From: Pseudomonadota bacterium
GTDB lineage: Bacteria > Desulfobacterota > Binatia > Binatales > Binataceae
NCBI GenBank assembly: GCA_021323675.1
Contig: JAJPKP010000034.1
Location: forward strand, 62,001 to 126,000
Length of the DNA stretch: 64,000 nucleotides
Direction: 5' to 3'
The notes beneath the pieces were generated by a model, which worked only from the letters and a program-made list of their open reading frames with translations, had not been told where the DNA came from and made no database searches. Shown here in pieces: positions 1 to 8,284 of the stretch (position 1 is its first letter; each line of letters begins with the position of its first letter). Both the position numbers and the translations under genes were made by a program.

Positions 1-627
1 CTCGATCTGACCGGAACCGGGGGTCCATACTCCGTGCAAATCGCCGAGAATTCGCTGAGTGAGAGCTCGGCGCTGAACAGCTTCATCAACGCCTTTAATC
101 AGGCGGTAAGCGTCATCCAGCAATACACCCAGGGACAGCCGGGTCAAAGTTTGCCCGCTCTGAATGCCGACGGCGCTCTGCGAACGCTGGAAAATACCCT
201 GACCAGCGCACTCGGCGGTATCAATCTCTCAAAGCTGGGCATCACGATCGACGGCAACCAGGCCACCGGAAACAACGGTCAATTGACTTACGACAGCGTC
301 AATTTCATCGCTTCGCTGCAATCTGACCCGACGGGAACGCATGCGGCGATGGCGCAGTTGTACACGGCGCTGAATTCGATCGTAAGCGACGCGCTCGATC
401 CCAGCAGCGGCGTGATCGCAAGCGAAACCAATTCCTACCAGCAGCAGGTAAGCCAGTTGAACACGCGCTCTACCGACCTCCAGCAGCAGCTACAGCAGAC
501 GCAAAACCAGCTCGAAACCGAGTTCGCCAACCTTCAAGCCCTTATTCAACAGTACAACACGTTGAGCACCCTGCTGACCACGCAGTCGAACAACAACAGC
601 AACGGTTCCTCGAATAGCAACGGATAA
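1..627 (+). CDS. fliD: Flagellar hook-associated protein 2 (filament cap), C-terminal part
   Basis: The reading frame is open from base 1, so this is the 3' end of a gene that begins before the window; about 208 residues are visible. FliD forms the pentameric cap that assembles flagellin at the filament tip. The last 80 residues are a Gln/Asn/Leu-rich coiled coil (QQQVSQLNTRSTDLQQQLQQ and onward) of the kind that closes HAP2 C-terminal domains, followed by a low-complexity Asn/Ser tail. The next gene downstream is fliS-like, the usual fliD neighbour. It is on the opposite strand from the main flagellar cluster and converges on it. Confidence 0.88.
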   Translation, partial: LDLTGTGGPYSVQIAENSLSESSALNSFINAFNQAVSVIQQYTQGQPGQSLPALNADGALRTLENTLTSALGGINLSKLGITIDGNQATGNNGQLTYDSVNFIASLQSDPTGTHAAMAQLYTALNSIVSDALDPSSGVIASETNSYQQQVSQLNTRSTDLQQQLQQTQNQLETEFANLQALIQQYNTLSTLLTTQSNNNSNGSSNSNG

Positions 628-652
628 AGCCGCTTGAGAACGGAGGATGCGC

Positions 653-1054
653 ATGAATTCGGCTCTGAAAGCCTATCAGCTTCAGGAAGCGGCGGCCGCA
701 ACCTCGGAACGCGCCTTCGCCGATCTTTATCACCGGATCAGGAACTGGACGGAAAGCGCCGCGGTCTTTTATGAGATGGACCTTCGGCAGCAGGGCGACC
801 TGCTGATGGACAAAAGCATCGCGGCCCTTTTCGCGATGGAACTCGTGATCGCCAAAGGCGAGTCGGCGCCGGCACCCTCCGACCGCGAGATCGCCTCCCG
901 CTGCCGCATCCTGACCCGCGCGGTGCTCGAACAATGCAATCGCGCGCGCAACTCGGCAAGCCTCGAAGACTTTGCCGGGATGAGCGCGCGACTCGACGAC
1001 CTGAGCCAGATTTTCCTCGCGATGGACGAGGTCAACCTGGCCGGGTGCCGGTAA
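653..1054 (+). CDS. fliS: Flagellar export chaperone FliS-like protein
   Basis: A 133-residue, mostly helical protein directly behind fliD. FliS binds the C-terminus of flagellin in the cytoplasm and keeps it unpolymerised until export. The N-terminal MNSALKAYQLQEA matches the usual FliS opening (short helix with a Tyr-Gln pair), and the body has the expected amphipathic four-helix pattern, but overall similarity is weak. An ATG also lies at 647, but the Shine-Dalgarno CGGAGG at 641-646 abuts it with no spacer. The ATG at 653 has a 6-base spacer and gives the typical FliS start, so it is preferred. The family call rests partly on gene order. Confidence 0.7.
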   Translation: MNSALKAYQLQEAAAATSERAFADLYHRIRNWTESAAVFYEMDLRQQGDLLMDKSIAALFAMELVIAKGESAPAPSDREIASRCRILTRAVLEQCNRARNSASLEDFAGMSARLDDLSQIFLAMDEVNLAGCR

Positions 1055-1064
1055 CACCCGGTTT
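1041..1064 (+). terminator. Hairpin terminator after fliS
   Basis: CCGGGTG (1041-1047) pairs perfectly with CACCCGG (1055-1061) around a 7-base loop, followed by TTT. The fliS stop codon lies in the loop. It sits between convergent genes. The T-run is short, so its strength is uncertain. Confidence 0.45.
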
Positions 1065-1482
1065 AGCGCGGAGGGGGAAGCGGGCGCGCGGGCGGCGGAG
1101 GTGCGCCGCCGGCGGGCGGCGGAGGCCAGTTGCCAGTACCGTTGATGATCAGTGCGGGCATGTTGGCGGGGAGCGGCGGCGGCGGCGAATTTTGGATGGT
1201 CACATCCTGGGCCGGCGGCGGCGAGTTGACAATCGTGGTCGAGCTGGAATTCTGAGTGCTCGTGATTGTCGATGTGGAGCCGTCGCTGCTGATCCACTCG
1301 GCGTCCGCCCGTTCGACCATCACCAACCCGAGCAGGAGCAATACCGCCGCGGCCGTCCCCACCACGATGAGCATCCAGATTACAATTGCTTCGAGATTCA
1401 GCGGCGAGTCCGCGTAGGTGATCGACCGGACCGCCTTGTGTCCTTTGCCGCGCAAGATGAATTGATGACCGCGGCGCATCAT
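1063..1482 (-). CDS. Small single-pass membrane protein with proline-rich tail, function unknown
   Basis: A 139-residue protein whose ATG overlaps the flgL stop (ATGA), so it is the last cistron of the flagellar operon. A short basic N-terminus precedes one hydrophobic segment at about residues 33-55 (IVIWMLIVVGTAAAVLLLLG). After it come a Ser/Thr-rich stretch and a C-terminal half built from Pro runs (SPPPAQ, SPPPPLP, PPPPAG, PPPPAR). Orientation is not evident. No known flagellar family is recognised. The translational coupling to flgL argues for a real gene with a flagellar or surface role, but the low-complexity composition lowers confidence. Confidence 0.55.
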   Translation of the reverse strand: MMRRGHQFILRGKGHKAVRSITYADSPLNLEAIVIWMLIVVGTAAAVLLLLGLVMVERADAEWISSDGSTSTITSTQNSSSTTIVNSPPPAQDVTIQNSPPPPLPANMPALIINGTGNWPPPPAGGAPPPPARPLPPPR

Positions 1483-2363
1483 GCGAGCACGTTTACCAGC
1501 GACATGCTTTTCAGGCTGCTCGCGATTCCCACCAGCGCCTGCTGTTGATCCTGCTCGAGCGACAAAGTGACTGCCGCCTGCGCCAGATCGGCATCGCTCA
1601 GGTCGCTGATATTCTGCTGCAATTGCTGGCCGGTGGCGGTCGCCTGCGACTGGATGTTCTGCAACAGCGTTTCGGCGCCGCCGAGCGATGCTCGGAACTG
1701 GCTCACCTGCGCCAGCGCCTGCTGAAGTTGCGTGAGCGCGCTCTGAACACCGGCCTGATCGCCCACGTCAAGCGAGCTGACAAGGTTCGTCAAGGCGCCC
1801 ATCGCACCGGTCCCGAGTGTCGCATCGCCAAGGACCGTGTCGCCCTCGTACGACATCTGGACGCTGAGGCCGTTCGAGAACACCTGGGAGTTGGTCGCGG
1901 TGGAACCCTGGTAATTGCCAGTGGCGTCGAACGCCGGCGTCCCGGTCTTTTCTCCCGCGAACACATAGGCGCCGTTGTACTGGAAGTTGCCGGCCGTAAT
2001 TACCTGTTTCAGGATTGCGGAGGCCGACACGCCGAGCGCCTGCATATCCGCGGCGGAAAGAGTGCCGTTTGCGCCCTCGGTCGCAATCGAGATCGCCTGC
2101 TGAAGATCGGTCACCACCTGGCCCATCGCCGAGTCAACCGCGTTCAGGCGATCGAGCGAGGCGCTCGCCGCCGACGAATCGCTCGTCTGCGCTTGATTGG
2201 CGGATTCGAGCGAGCGCAGCTCGCCCCATATGGTCGGATCGTCCGACGCTTTCGAGACGCGTTTGCCGGTCGCGACCTGCGTCTGGATTTGCTGGATGGC
2301 CGAGCTGTTCTGATTGAGATCGTAGGCAAGCGCCTGGGCAAAGTAGACATCCGAGATCATCAC
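1479..2363 (-). CDS. flgL: Flagellar hook-associated protein 3 (hook-filament junction)
   Basis: A 294-residue protein. FlgL forms the second junction zone between hook and flagellin filament and is exported through the flagellar type III system. The N-terminus carries the flagellin-like heptad helix with the signature TGKRVSKASDDP at about residues 32-43. The C-terminus ends in the matching helix (QQALVGIASSLKSMSLVNVLA), as in FlgL, where the two termini pack together in the D0 domain. The middle (YNGAYVFAG followed by a variable domain) is typical. It lies 6 bases after flgK and overlaps the following small membrane-protein gene by ATGA. Two adjacent ATGs exist at the start and either could be used. 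Confidence 0.93.
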   Translation of the reverse strand: MMISDVYFAQALAYDLNQNSSAIQQIQTQVATGKRVSKASDDPTIWGELRSLESANQAQTSDSSAASASLDRLNAVDSAMGQVVTDLQQAISIATEGANGTLSAADMQALGVSASAILKQVITAGNFQYNGAYVFAGEKTGTPAFDATGNYQGSTATNSQVFSNGLSVQMSYEGDTVLGDATLGTGAMGALTNLVSSLDVGDQAGVQSALTQLQQALAQVSQFRASLGGAETLLQNIQSQATATGQQLQQNISDLSDADLAQAAVTLSLEQDQQQALVGIASSLKSMSLVNVLA

Positions 2364-2369
2364 GCCCTC

Positions 2370-3728
2370 CTACAAATTCTGAATCAGGTACTGCACGATA
2401 TTCAGCCCCACCGACACGGCCCGCCCCGCAGCCTGCAGAGTATTCTGGTACTCAAGCAGGTTCGTGAGTTCCTGGTTTACCGACACTCCCGTGACCGAAG
2501 TTTTCAATTGCTCCAGCGATTGAAGCAGCGCCTGCGATTGGGTCTGCTGAGTGTTCGCGGTCTGCACGGTCAACCCGAAATCCGCCGTAAGTTGCGCCCA
2601 TGCCTGTTCCGGGTCGGCGTTGGGATAGGCCGGATCGACGCCCGCCTGGCTCTGCACCTGGCCGATCGCGGCCGCGTTGGATCCGTCTCCGGGAACGCCG
2701 GCGGCGCTGGATGCCGCCGCGATCTGCGCGGGCTGAAAGCCCGACTGCACGCTAATCGGACCCGCAGTGGCGGGGACGTTGAACAGTTGGCTTCCGGGAT
2801 TGCCGTTGAGGTCGTAGCCGCTGGTCTGCTTCGCGTTGATCGCGTTCGCGACGGCGTCGATGTACCCATCGACCTGCTGGCGCAGGTTGTCGACCGTGTC
2901 GATCGCGTTGAGAATTCCGCCGATTTGTCCTCCCACCGTCGCGTTCGGCGGTGTAAGGGTTCCGAACGGCAGCGAAACTTCCAGGCTGCTGCCGCCCGCG
3001 GTCGTGACCACCGACAGGTTGAACGACTGGCTTCCGCTCACGAGTGGAACGCCGCCCAGGGTCACGTTACCCTGCGAATCCATCTGCGCGCCCACCAGCC
3101 CGGCGAGCGACTGCGCAACCGAATCGCGCTGATCCATCAGCGCCGCGGCCGTCGCTCCTCCGCTGGTTCCCTGGCTTGAGGCCTGGGTTATCTCGAAGTT
3201 GAGCTTCGCAAGCTGCGCCGAATAGTCATTCACCTGCGCGACGGCCGCGGGCAGGCCCGCAAGCGCGTTGCCCGCGATGTCGGCAAGGCCGGCGTCGATC
3301 GATTGCGATTGCTGCGCAAGCTCCTGCGCGCTGGTCAGCACCCCCTCGCGCAGGCTCTGGTCCTCGGGAGATCCCGAAAGCGACAGGAACTGGTTCAGCA
3401 GATCCTGCACCGATTGCCCCAGGTCAGGCCCGGACTGCGGCGACAAGTAGGTCTCTGCCGTCTGAGTAATCTGGCTGAAGGCGGTGGCATACGACTGGAG
3501 CGACTGCTCCTGGTTGATTTGCGGATTGACGAAAGGAACCGTCGCGCGCTGGACGCCAACCACCTGCACGCCCGCCGAACCGCCATCCGTACCCGGAATC
3601 GCCGCAACCTCGACCGATTCCGCCGAATAGTTGGGATTCGACGCGTTCGCGATATTCGACGAGGTAATCGCGAGCTGTTCCTGGGCCGCGCCGATTCCGG
3701 TCAGCCCGATCCCGACTACGTCAGCCAT
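2370..3728 (-). CDS. flgK: Flagellar hook-associated protein 1 (hook-filament junction)
   Basis: A 452-residue protein. FlgK forms the first junction ring on the hook. The N-terminus has the rod/hook/HAP motif (QEQLAITSSNIANASNPNYS, about residues 16-35) shared by axial proteins. The C-terminus ends with the paired D0 helix (ELTNLLEYQNTLQAAGRAVS and onward). Gln-rich helical segments between them are normal for HAP1. It overlaps the upstream flgN-like gene by 8 bases and is followed by flgL after 6 bases, giving the standard flgN-flgK-flgL order. Confidence 0.94.
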   Translation of the reverse strand: MADVVGIGLTGIGAAQEQLAITSSNIANASNPNYSAESVEVAAIPGTDGGSAGVQVVGVQRATVPFVNPQINQEQSLQSYATAFSQITQTAETYLSPQSGPDLGQSVQDLLNQFLSLSGSPEDQSLREGVLTSAQELAQQSQSIDAGLADIAGNALAGLPAAVAQVNDYSAQLAKLNFEITQASSQGTSGGATAAALMDQRDSVAQSLAGLVGAQMDSQGNVTLGGVPLVSGSQSFNLSVVTTAGGSSLEVSLPFGTLTPPNATVGGQIGGILNAIDTVDNLRQQVDGYIDAVANAINAKQTSGYDLNGNPGSQLFNVPATAGPISVQSGFQPAQIAAASSAAGVPGDGSNAAAIGQVQSQAGVDPAYPNADPEQAWAQLTADFGLTVQTANTQQTQSQALLQSLEQLKTSVTGVSVNQELTNLLEYQNTLQAAGRAVSVGLNIVQYLIQNL

Positions 3729-3963
3729 GCGCTCCCACCGTTTGGGTTAAGGACGAAAGCACCTCGATACGCTGGCGCGTGAGGCTGGTCAGGACCCATA
3801 ACGTGCGCCGCACAATTTCAAGCTCGCGCTGGAGTTCGATGAGTTCGCGGCGATTGGGACGATCGGCGGTGCGGAGCTGCTCGGCAATTTGATCCAGCCG
3901 CGCGATCGCTTCGAGCGCGCCCTTGGCCGTCCCCAGGTTTGCCGCCAGATCCCCGGGCTTCAT
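3721..3963 (-). CDS. Small helical protein in the FlgN chaperone position
   Basis: An 80-residue, wholly helical, charged protein (RRELIELQRELEIVRRTLWV core). It sits between flgM and flgK, overlapping flgM by ATGA and flgK by 8 bases. FlgN, the export chaperone for FlgK and FlgL, occupies this slot in many flagellar operons, but it is normally about 140 residues and has weak sequence conservation. The identification rests on position and helical character. It may be a minimal FlgN or an unrelated regulator. Confidence 0.5.
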   Translation of the reverse strand: MKPGDLAANLGTAKGALEAIARLDQIAEQLRTADRPNRRELIELQRELEIVRRTLWVLTSLTRQRIEVLSSLTQTVGAHG

Positions 3964-4247
3964 TTGATGCCCTTCGCCACCGCGGCGGCCACCTGGTCAG
4001 GGTTCGGATGATAGTTTCCTTGCTCGATTTGGCTCCTGATCGACGCGGTCTTTTCGGAGTCGCCGGGTGGATCGAGTGCCTTAATCTGGCTCATCAGGAC
4101 GCCATAAAGCTCCGCATCCTGGGAAACTTCCTTGCTATCTGCCACGGGCACGGCAGCCGCCTGGTCAGAAGGCTTGGATCCGGAGACCCGCTGATTCGGT
4201 TCCGCCTGACTGATGCTGGAGAAGCCGGGATGGATAGTATTTGCCAT
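3960..4247 (-). CDS. flgM: Anti-sigma-28 factor
   Basis: A 95-residue protein. FlgM binds and inhibits the flagellar sigma factor FliA until it is exported through the finished hook. The C-terminal half has the family signature: IRSQIEQGNYHPNPDQVAAA at about residues 70-89, matching the FlgM pattern of a helix, then G-x-Y-x-[VP]-x-x-x-x-[IV]-A. The N-terminal half is polar and probably disordered, as in known FlgM. Its target fliA is in the same operon, about 5 kb upstream in the transcript, so sigma factor and antagonist are co-transcribed. The 42 bases before it contain no convincing sigma-28 promoter. Confidence 0.9.
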   Translation of the reverse strand: MANTIHPGFSSISQAEPNQRVSGSKPSDQAAAVPVADSKEVSQDAELYGVLMSQIKALDPPGDSEKTASIRSQIEQGNYHPNPDQVAAAVAKGIK

Positions 4248-4289
4248 CGTTAACCTGAAGCTAATATCGATTCGGGCCTCGCTTTTGTC

Positions 4290-4787
4290 TCAATCTTCAT
4301 CGGTCGGCGGCGGCAGCGCCTCCAGGCTTCCGTAAGCCGCGGCGGGTAACGGCAGGATCAGCGGCCCGAGCGCATCACGCCCATTTCCCACGCCCGCGCT
4401 CCCCCCTTCCCATCGATAGGCCGCCTCCCTCGATGCGGTTTCGGTTCGGGGACCGGCGATTGTTTGGTTGGGCGGCGTGTACGATCGGCGCCATTCAAGT
4501 TGCCGCGCGCTCGCATCCACCAGCGGTTTCATCGCGCGGGAGCCCGCCAGCACTTTGCCAAGCTCCTGTTCCAGGAAACTCGAGTAGATGTCGCCCGCCG
4601 CTCCGTTGCCCATCCCCAGGAAGCCGTCCTTCGAGTCCGATGACGCCGAGATCATCGTTCGCGCCATCATCCGTCCGAAGATTGCCGCGAACCCCTGAGC
4701 GGCGCGCGCGACGGAAGACTTGCCGCTGTGGGCCGGCGATGAAAACAACTCGCGATTGAAAACTGCGTCCCTGACGATGCCCGACAT
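4290..4787 (-). CDS. flgJ: Flagellar rod-binding protein, single-domain FlgJ
   Basis: A 165-residue protein matching only the N-terminal rod-scaffold half of enterobacterial FlgJ: AAQGFAAIFGRMMARTM at about residues 29-45, a Gly-rich stretch GMGNGAAGDIYSSFLEQELG at about 58-77, then an Ala-rich helix. FlgJ caps the growing rod in the periplasm. The C-terminal glucosaminidase domain that cuts peptidoglycan in Salmonella FlgJ is absent. A separate lytic transglycosylase in the same operon (22919-23443) probably supplies that activity. The last 60 residues are variable. It lies 19 bases downstream of flgI. Confidence 0.85.
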   Translation of the reverse strand: MSGIVRDAVFNRELFSSPAHSGKSSVARAAQGFAAIFGRMMARTMISASSDSKDGFLGMGNGAAGDIYSSFLEQELGKVLAGSRAMKPLVDASARQLEWRRSYTPPNQTIAGPRTETASREAAYRWEGGSAGVGNGRDALGPLILPLPAAAYGSLEALPPPTDED

Positions 4788-4806
4788 AAACCCGCCTCCG
4801 AATCCT

Positions 4807-6006
4807 TCATCTGACGATCAGTTCCCCGTAAAGCACTCCCGCCTGTTTGAACGCCTGAAAGATCGCGGCGGTGTCGGTCGGCTTCACGCCGACCGCGCTC
4901 AGCGTCGCTGCGACTTGCTCGACCGAGGCGCCCTGGGGAGTCATAAAGAAGCGGCTCTTTTCCTGGTTGACCCCGATACGCGCCGTGCGCTGCGCGACCG
5001 TCCGTCCCGCGCCAAACGGATTGGGCTGCGAGACCTGAAGCTCGGGCGCGATCGTAATCGTGTAATCGCCGTAACTGACCGCCGACTTTCCGATGGTTAC
5101 ATCGCCGCCCACCACCACGGTTCCGGTCTTTTCGTTGACCACGACTCGGTTGGACTGGGGTGGCCTGATGTAAACGTCGCGAAGAGATGCGACGAAGCTC
5201 GATGCCGCCATCCAGGGCGGAAGCGTTACCTCGACCGTGTCGGGGCTGCGCACTACCGCGCTGACCTGTCGGATATTGCCGCCGATACCGCGGGCGACTT
5301 GCTCGGCCAGCGCCGGGTCGGGATCGTTCAGATCAAGTTCCAGCGGCCCGTTATCCGGGAAATTGTCATTCAGCTCGCGCTCGACGGTGGCTCCGCCGGC
5401 AATCTGGCCCGAGGTCTGAAAGTTGGTGCTGACGGACGCTCCGTTCGATCCCGCGAAATATCCGGCGATCGAGACCGGCCCTTGCGCTACCGCGTAAACG
5501 TCGCCGTCGGTGCCGACCAGCGGCGTCATCAGAAGCGTTCCGCCCTGCAGCGAACTGGCATTCCCCATCGCCGCCACATTCACGTCGAGGCGATCGCCCT
5601 GGCGCACCGATGAGGGCATGTCGGCGGTAACCGTGACCGTCGCCAGATCATTCGCCATGATCATCAACGGCGAGGTCATCAGGTTCGACGGCAGGGTGAT
5701 GCCCTGTTTTTTCAGCGTGTTGAGCACGAGCTGAATCGTGAACAGCGCCATCTGGTTGTCGCCGGTATTGGCGAGCCCCGTGACCAGCCCGATGCCGCGA
5801 AGATGATTGATGCGCTGGCCGCGCAGGTGGACGAAATCGCTGACCGGCGCGCCGCCGGACTCTCCCTCGGTGTAGCCCGGCAGACTTTCATTCGGCGCGA
5901 GCACCAGCGGCTTCTGCGGCGCAGTTACGGGCGCCGCCGCCCGTGCGGCATCTACGGCCACCAGCAGGCAGGCGAAAAGAAAGAGAATCGTTGCGAACCG
6001 CGACAT
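4807..6006 (-). CDS. flgI: Flagellar P-ring protein
   Basis: A 399-residue protein with a Sec signal peptide (hydrophobic stretch in the first 24 residues ending ARAAA). FlgI polymerises in the peptidoglycan layer around the rod as the P-ring bushing. Visible family motifs include LRGQRINHLRGIGLVTGLANTGDNQ (given here as LRGQRINHLRGIG and GLANTGDNQ) near residues 62-86, the GTVVVGGDVTIG block, and a C-terminal VKPTDTAAIFQAFKQAGVLY helix, where FlgI usually ends. Length is slightly above the usual 365-370. It follows flgH after 22 bases. FlgA, its periplasmic chaperone, is two genes upstream. Confidence 0.95.
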   Translation of the reverse strand: MSRFATILFLFACLLVAVDAARAAAPVTAPQKPLVLAPNESLPGYTEGESGGAPVSDFVHLRGQRINHLRGIGLVTGLANTGDNQMALFTIQLVLNTLKKQGITLPSNLMTSPLMIMANDLATVTVTADMPSSVRQGDRLDVNVAAMGNASSLQGGTLLMTPLVGTDGDVYAVAQGPVSIAGYFAGSNGASVSTNFQTSGQIAGGATVERELNDNFPDNGPLELDLNDPDPALAEQVARGIGGNIRQVSAVVRSPDTVEVTLPPWMAASSFVASLRDVYIRPPQSNRVVVNEKTGTVVVGGDVTIGKSAVSYGDYTITIAPELQVSQPNPFGAGRTVAQRTARIGVNQEKSRFFMTPQGASVEQVAATLSAVGVKPTDTAAIFQAFKQAGVLYGELIVR

Positions 6007-6028
6007 CGCTCTGCTTCTCCGTGCATCG

Positions 6029-6766
6029 CTAGAAGGGCCACAACCACGACACGATCCGCTCGCCCCATCCGAATCCCTGTTGATCGCGCACCTGCCCGGC
6101 GCCGGTCAGCCCCAAATGAAAATTGGCGACCAGACTCGAGGGAACCTGATCGTTGGAGTCGATGTAATCCGGGCGCACCACGCCGGTCACAACCAGAGTG
6201 TCGTCCTCGCCGTTGATCCGCATCTGGCGATGCCCAACCAGCTCGAGATTGCCGGTGGGAGTGATGCGCGTGATGACGGCTCCCACGTTGCCGACGAAGG
6301 TCTGTTGCGCGCTCATGTTGCCCCCGCCTACTTCCGCCGATTGATAGCTGGTGTTGATCATGCTCGACGGATCGATCGCGGTGTGCGACGAGAGGTATTG
6401 CTCCAGCCCGAACAGGTTGGACATCCCCGCCTTGACCGAACTCTGATTGCCGAGGGTGCTGTTGGCGCCCGCGCTTCCGCTCAGCGCTTCGTTGACTTGC
6501 ACGGTGACGATATCGCCCACGCGGAACGCCTTCGCATCGGAAACCGGGTTGACCGCCACCGAATCCAGCTCGATCGCGCCCTCGCCCGGCCTGGGCGGCG
6601 GAGCCGCCAGGGTTTGAGGCGCCTCCATGCTCCTCTGAATGTCGGCGGTGGGCACCTTCACATCGGGATCGAGCGTCGAGAACTGGGCGCATCCGGATAT
6701 CGTCAGCATAACGAGCGCGGCGGCCCCCAGTGCGCCATTCACCCATCGTTCCCTACGGTTTCGCAT
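6029..6766 (-). CDS. flgH: Flagellar L-ring lipoprotein
   Basis: A 245-residue protein. The N-terminus is a lipoprotein signal (hydrophobic run then ISGC, lipidated Cys about residue 26), as expected for FlgH, which forms the outer-membrane L-ring. The family block FRVGDIVTVQVNEALSGSAG lies near residues 80-100, and the C-terminal part has NLELVGHRQMRINGED and VVRPDYIDSNDQVPSS, both diagnostic of FlgH. It overlaps the end of flgA by 14 bases and is followed by flgI. Confidence 0.94.
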   Translation of the reverse strand: MRNRRERWVNGALGAAALVMLTISGCAQFSTLDPDVKVPTADIQRSMEAPQTLAAPPPRPGEGAIELDSVAVNPVSDAKAFRVGDIVTVQVNEALSGSAGANSTLGNQSSVKAGMSNLFGLEQYLSSHTAIDPSSMINTSYQSAEVGGGNMSAQQTFVGNVGAVITRITPTGNLELVGHRQMRINGEDDTLVVTGVVRPDYIDSNDQVPSSLVANFHLGLTGAGQVRDQQGFGWGERIVSWLWPF

Positions 6767-7472
6767 CGTCGTTCACCTGCTGATCGTTGCTCAACTCGAT
6801 ATGCGCCGAGTCCTTGCCGGTTACCTGCGCCGTGATGAGTCTTCCGCTGGTGGGATTTTCCATCGTGACGTACTCGCCGATTGCGCCGTCGCCCTCGGCC
6901 TTGAGATGGGTGCGCAGGCTCACGCCGCCATTGGTCACCGTGATCGACACCATCTCGCCCTGCCTCACCATCACGGTCTTCCTCAGCATGCTTGCGGACA
7001 CCGGATCACCCTGCCGGATCGGCGCGATGAGCGTGACGTTGGAATCGATCGCGTTGACGAGGTCGGGCGGCGACGCGAACGCGTCAACCCATCCGGGCCG
7101 GAAATCATTCCCGCTGACTTCCTGACCCGCGCCCAAGTCGCGCGCCGCGACCAGCGCGCGGCGTTCGACCTGCGCCTGTGCGGAGCAAATCAGAGTTCCG
7201 CCGGGGGTCGATAGTTCCACCGTGAAAGCGGGAGAGCTGAGCCGCGGAACTCCCGGCGCGACCTCCTTGAGCGTCGCACCGGGCGGGGGTTTGCACGCGA
7301 GCGTAATGGCTTTAAGCTGCAGCCCGTCCGTGAGCCGAGGCGCCAGACGCTCGGCGATCTGCGCCGTGAGCGGATCCGCGGCGTCCGAGCCGGCAATAGC
7401 CGCCGGCGCGATCGACAGCGCCACGATTCCCGCGAAAGCCGCGGCCGCAAGCCTAATCGCCGCCATCGTCAC
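6753..7472 (-). CDS. flgA: Flagellar P-ring assembly chaperone
   Basis: A 239-residue secreted protein with an N-terminal signal sequence (AAFAGIVALSIAPAAIA). FlgA is a periplasmic chaperone that prevents premature FlgI assembly. The C-terminal half carries the SAF/ChapFlgA fold: a segment of the type RALVAARDLGAGQEVSGNDF, then APIRQGDPVSASMLRK and VRQGEMVSITVTNGGVSL, which match the family. It overlaps flgG by ATGA and flgH by 14 bases. Confidence 0.9.
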   Translation of the reverse strand: MTMAAIRLAAAAFAGIVALSIAPAAIAGSDAADPLTAQIAERLAPRLTDGLQLKAITLACKPPPGATLKEVAPGVPRLSSPAFTVELSTPGGTLICSAQAQVERRALVAARDLGAGQEVSGNDFRPGWVDAFASPPDLVNAIDSNVTLIAPIRQGDPVSASMLRKTVMVRQGEMVSITVTNGGVSLRTHLKAEGDGAIGEYVTMENPTSGRLITAQVTGKDSAHIELSNDQQVNDDAKP

Positions 7473-8263
7473 CCCGCCTTCACCAGGTTGCTCGCATCCG
7501 TCATCATCTGCGCCGCCACCTGCGTCGCCTTCGACCCGGCTTCGTACGCCTGCTGCGCCTGGATGAGATTGACCATCTCGGCCACCACGCTCTCATTGGG
7601 CATTTCGAGGTAACCCTGCATGAAGGTGCCGTAGCCGTTCTGTCCCGCGATGCCGATCTGGGGCGGCCCGGACGCCGTGCTTTGCAGGTACAGATTCTGC
7701 CCGTACGGCTGCAGGCCGGCGGGATTCACGAAACGCACGAGTTGAAGCTGGCCCAGAACGGTCGGGGTCGCGGAGTTGTTGAGCTGCGCCGACACCTGCC
7801 CGGCTTGACTGATGGTTATGTTTTCCGCGCCGGAGGGGATGGTCACCGCGGGCATGATCATGTAGCCGTCCAGCGTGGTCAGTTGCCCGTTCTGGTTGAC
7901 GCGCAGGCTGCCGTCGCGCGTGTAGCCGATCTGGCCGCCCGGCAACTGCACCTCGATGAACCCGTCGCCCTCGACAGCGACGTCGAGCGGATTGCCGGTG
8001 TTGTTCAGTTCGCCTTCGGTGAAAACCTTGTCGACCGCCGCGGTCCGGACTCCCAGGCCGATATTGGTGCCGGTCGGCACAAAGCTCGCCTCCGACGAAA
8101 GCGAACCGGCAAGCCGCTGATCGATGTAAACCTGGTCTTGCTCGCTGGCGCGTGAAACCTTGAACCCCGGCGTCGAGGCATTCGCGAGATTGTTCGCGAT
8201 TACCTGGATCTCGGTCTCCTGCGCCTGCATCCCGGTAGCGGCCGTGCTCAACGCTTGCAGCAT
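7469..8263 (-). CDS. flgG: Flagellar distal rod protein
   Basis: A 264-residue protein. FlgG builds the long distal rod that passes through the P- and L-rings. It begins with MLQALSTAATGMQAQETEIQ and continues into VIANNLANASTPGFKVSR, the rod signature. The segment DPVDVAVEGDGFI-type block appears as PLDVAVEGDGFIEVQLPGG, and the C-terminus EMVNLIQAQQAYEAGSKATQ is the hallmark of FlgG. Length matches the usual 260-262. It follows flgF after a 21-base gap holding a purine-rich Shine-Dalgarno (AAAAAGGAGGGAAGG read on the minus strand). Confidence 0.96.
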   Translation of the reverse strand: MLQALSTAATGMQAQETEIQVIANNLANASTPGFKVSRASEQDQVYIDQRLAGSLSSEASFVPTGTNIGLGVRTAAVDKVFTEGELNNTGNPLDVAVEGDGFIEVQLPGGQIGYTRDGSLRVNQNGQLTTLDGYMIMPAVTIPSGAENITISQAGQVSAQLNNSATPTVLGQLQLVRFVNPAGLQPYGQNLYLQSTASGPPQIGIAGQNGYGTFMQGYLEMPNESVVAEMVNLIQAQQAYEAGSKATQVAAQMMTDASNLVKAG

Positions 8264-8284
8264 TGTCCTTCCCTCCTTTTTCGC

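Noticed and set aside
4248-4289. Sigma-28 promoter before flgM
   Set aside because: A CAAA and a TCGATATT can be found, but spacing (13 instead of 15) and the -10 match are poor. Not supported.
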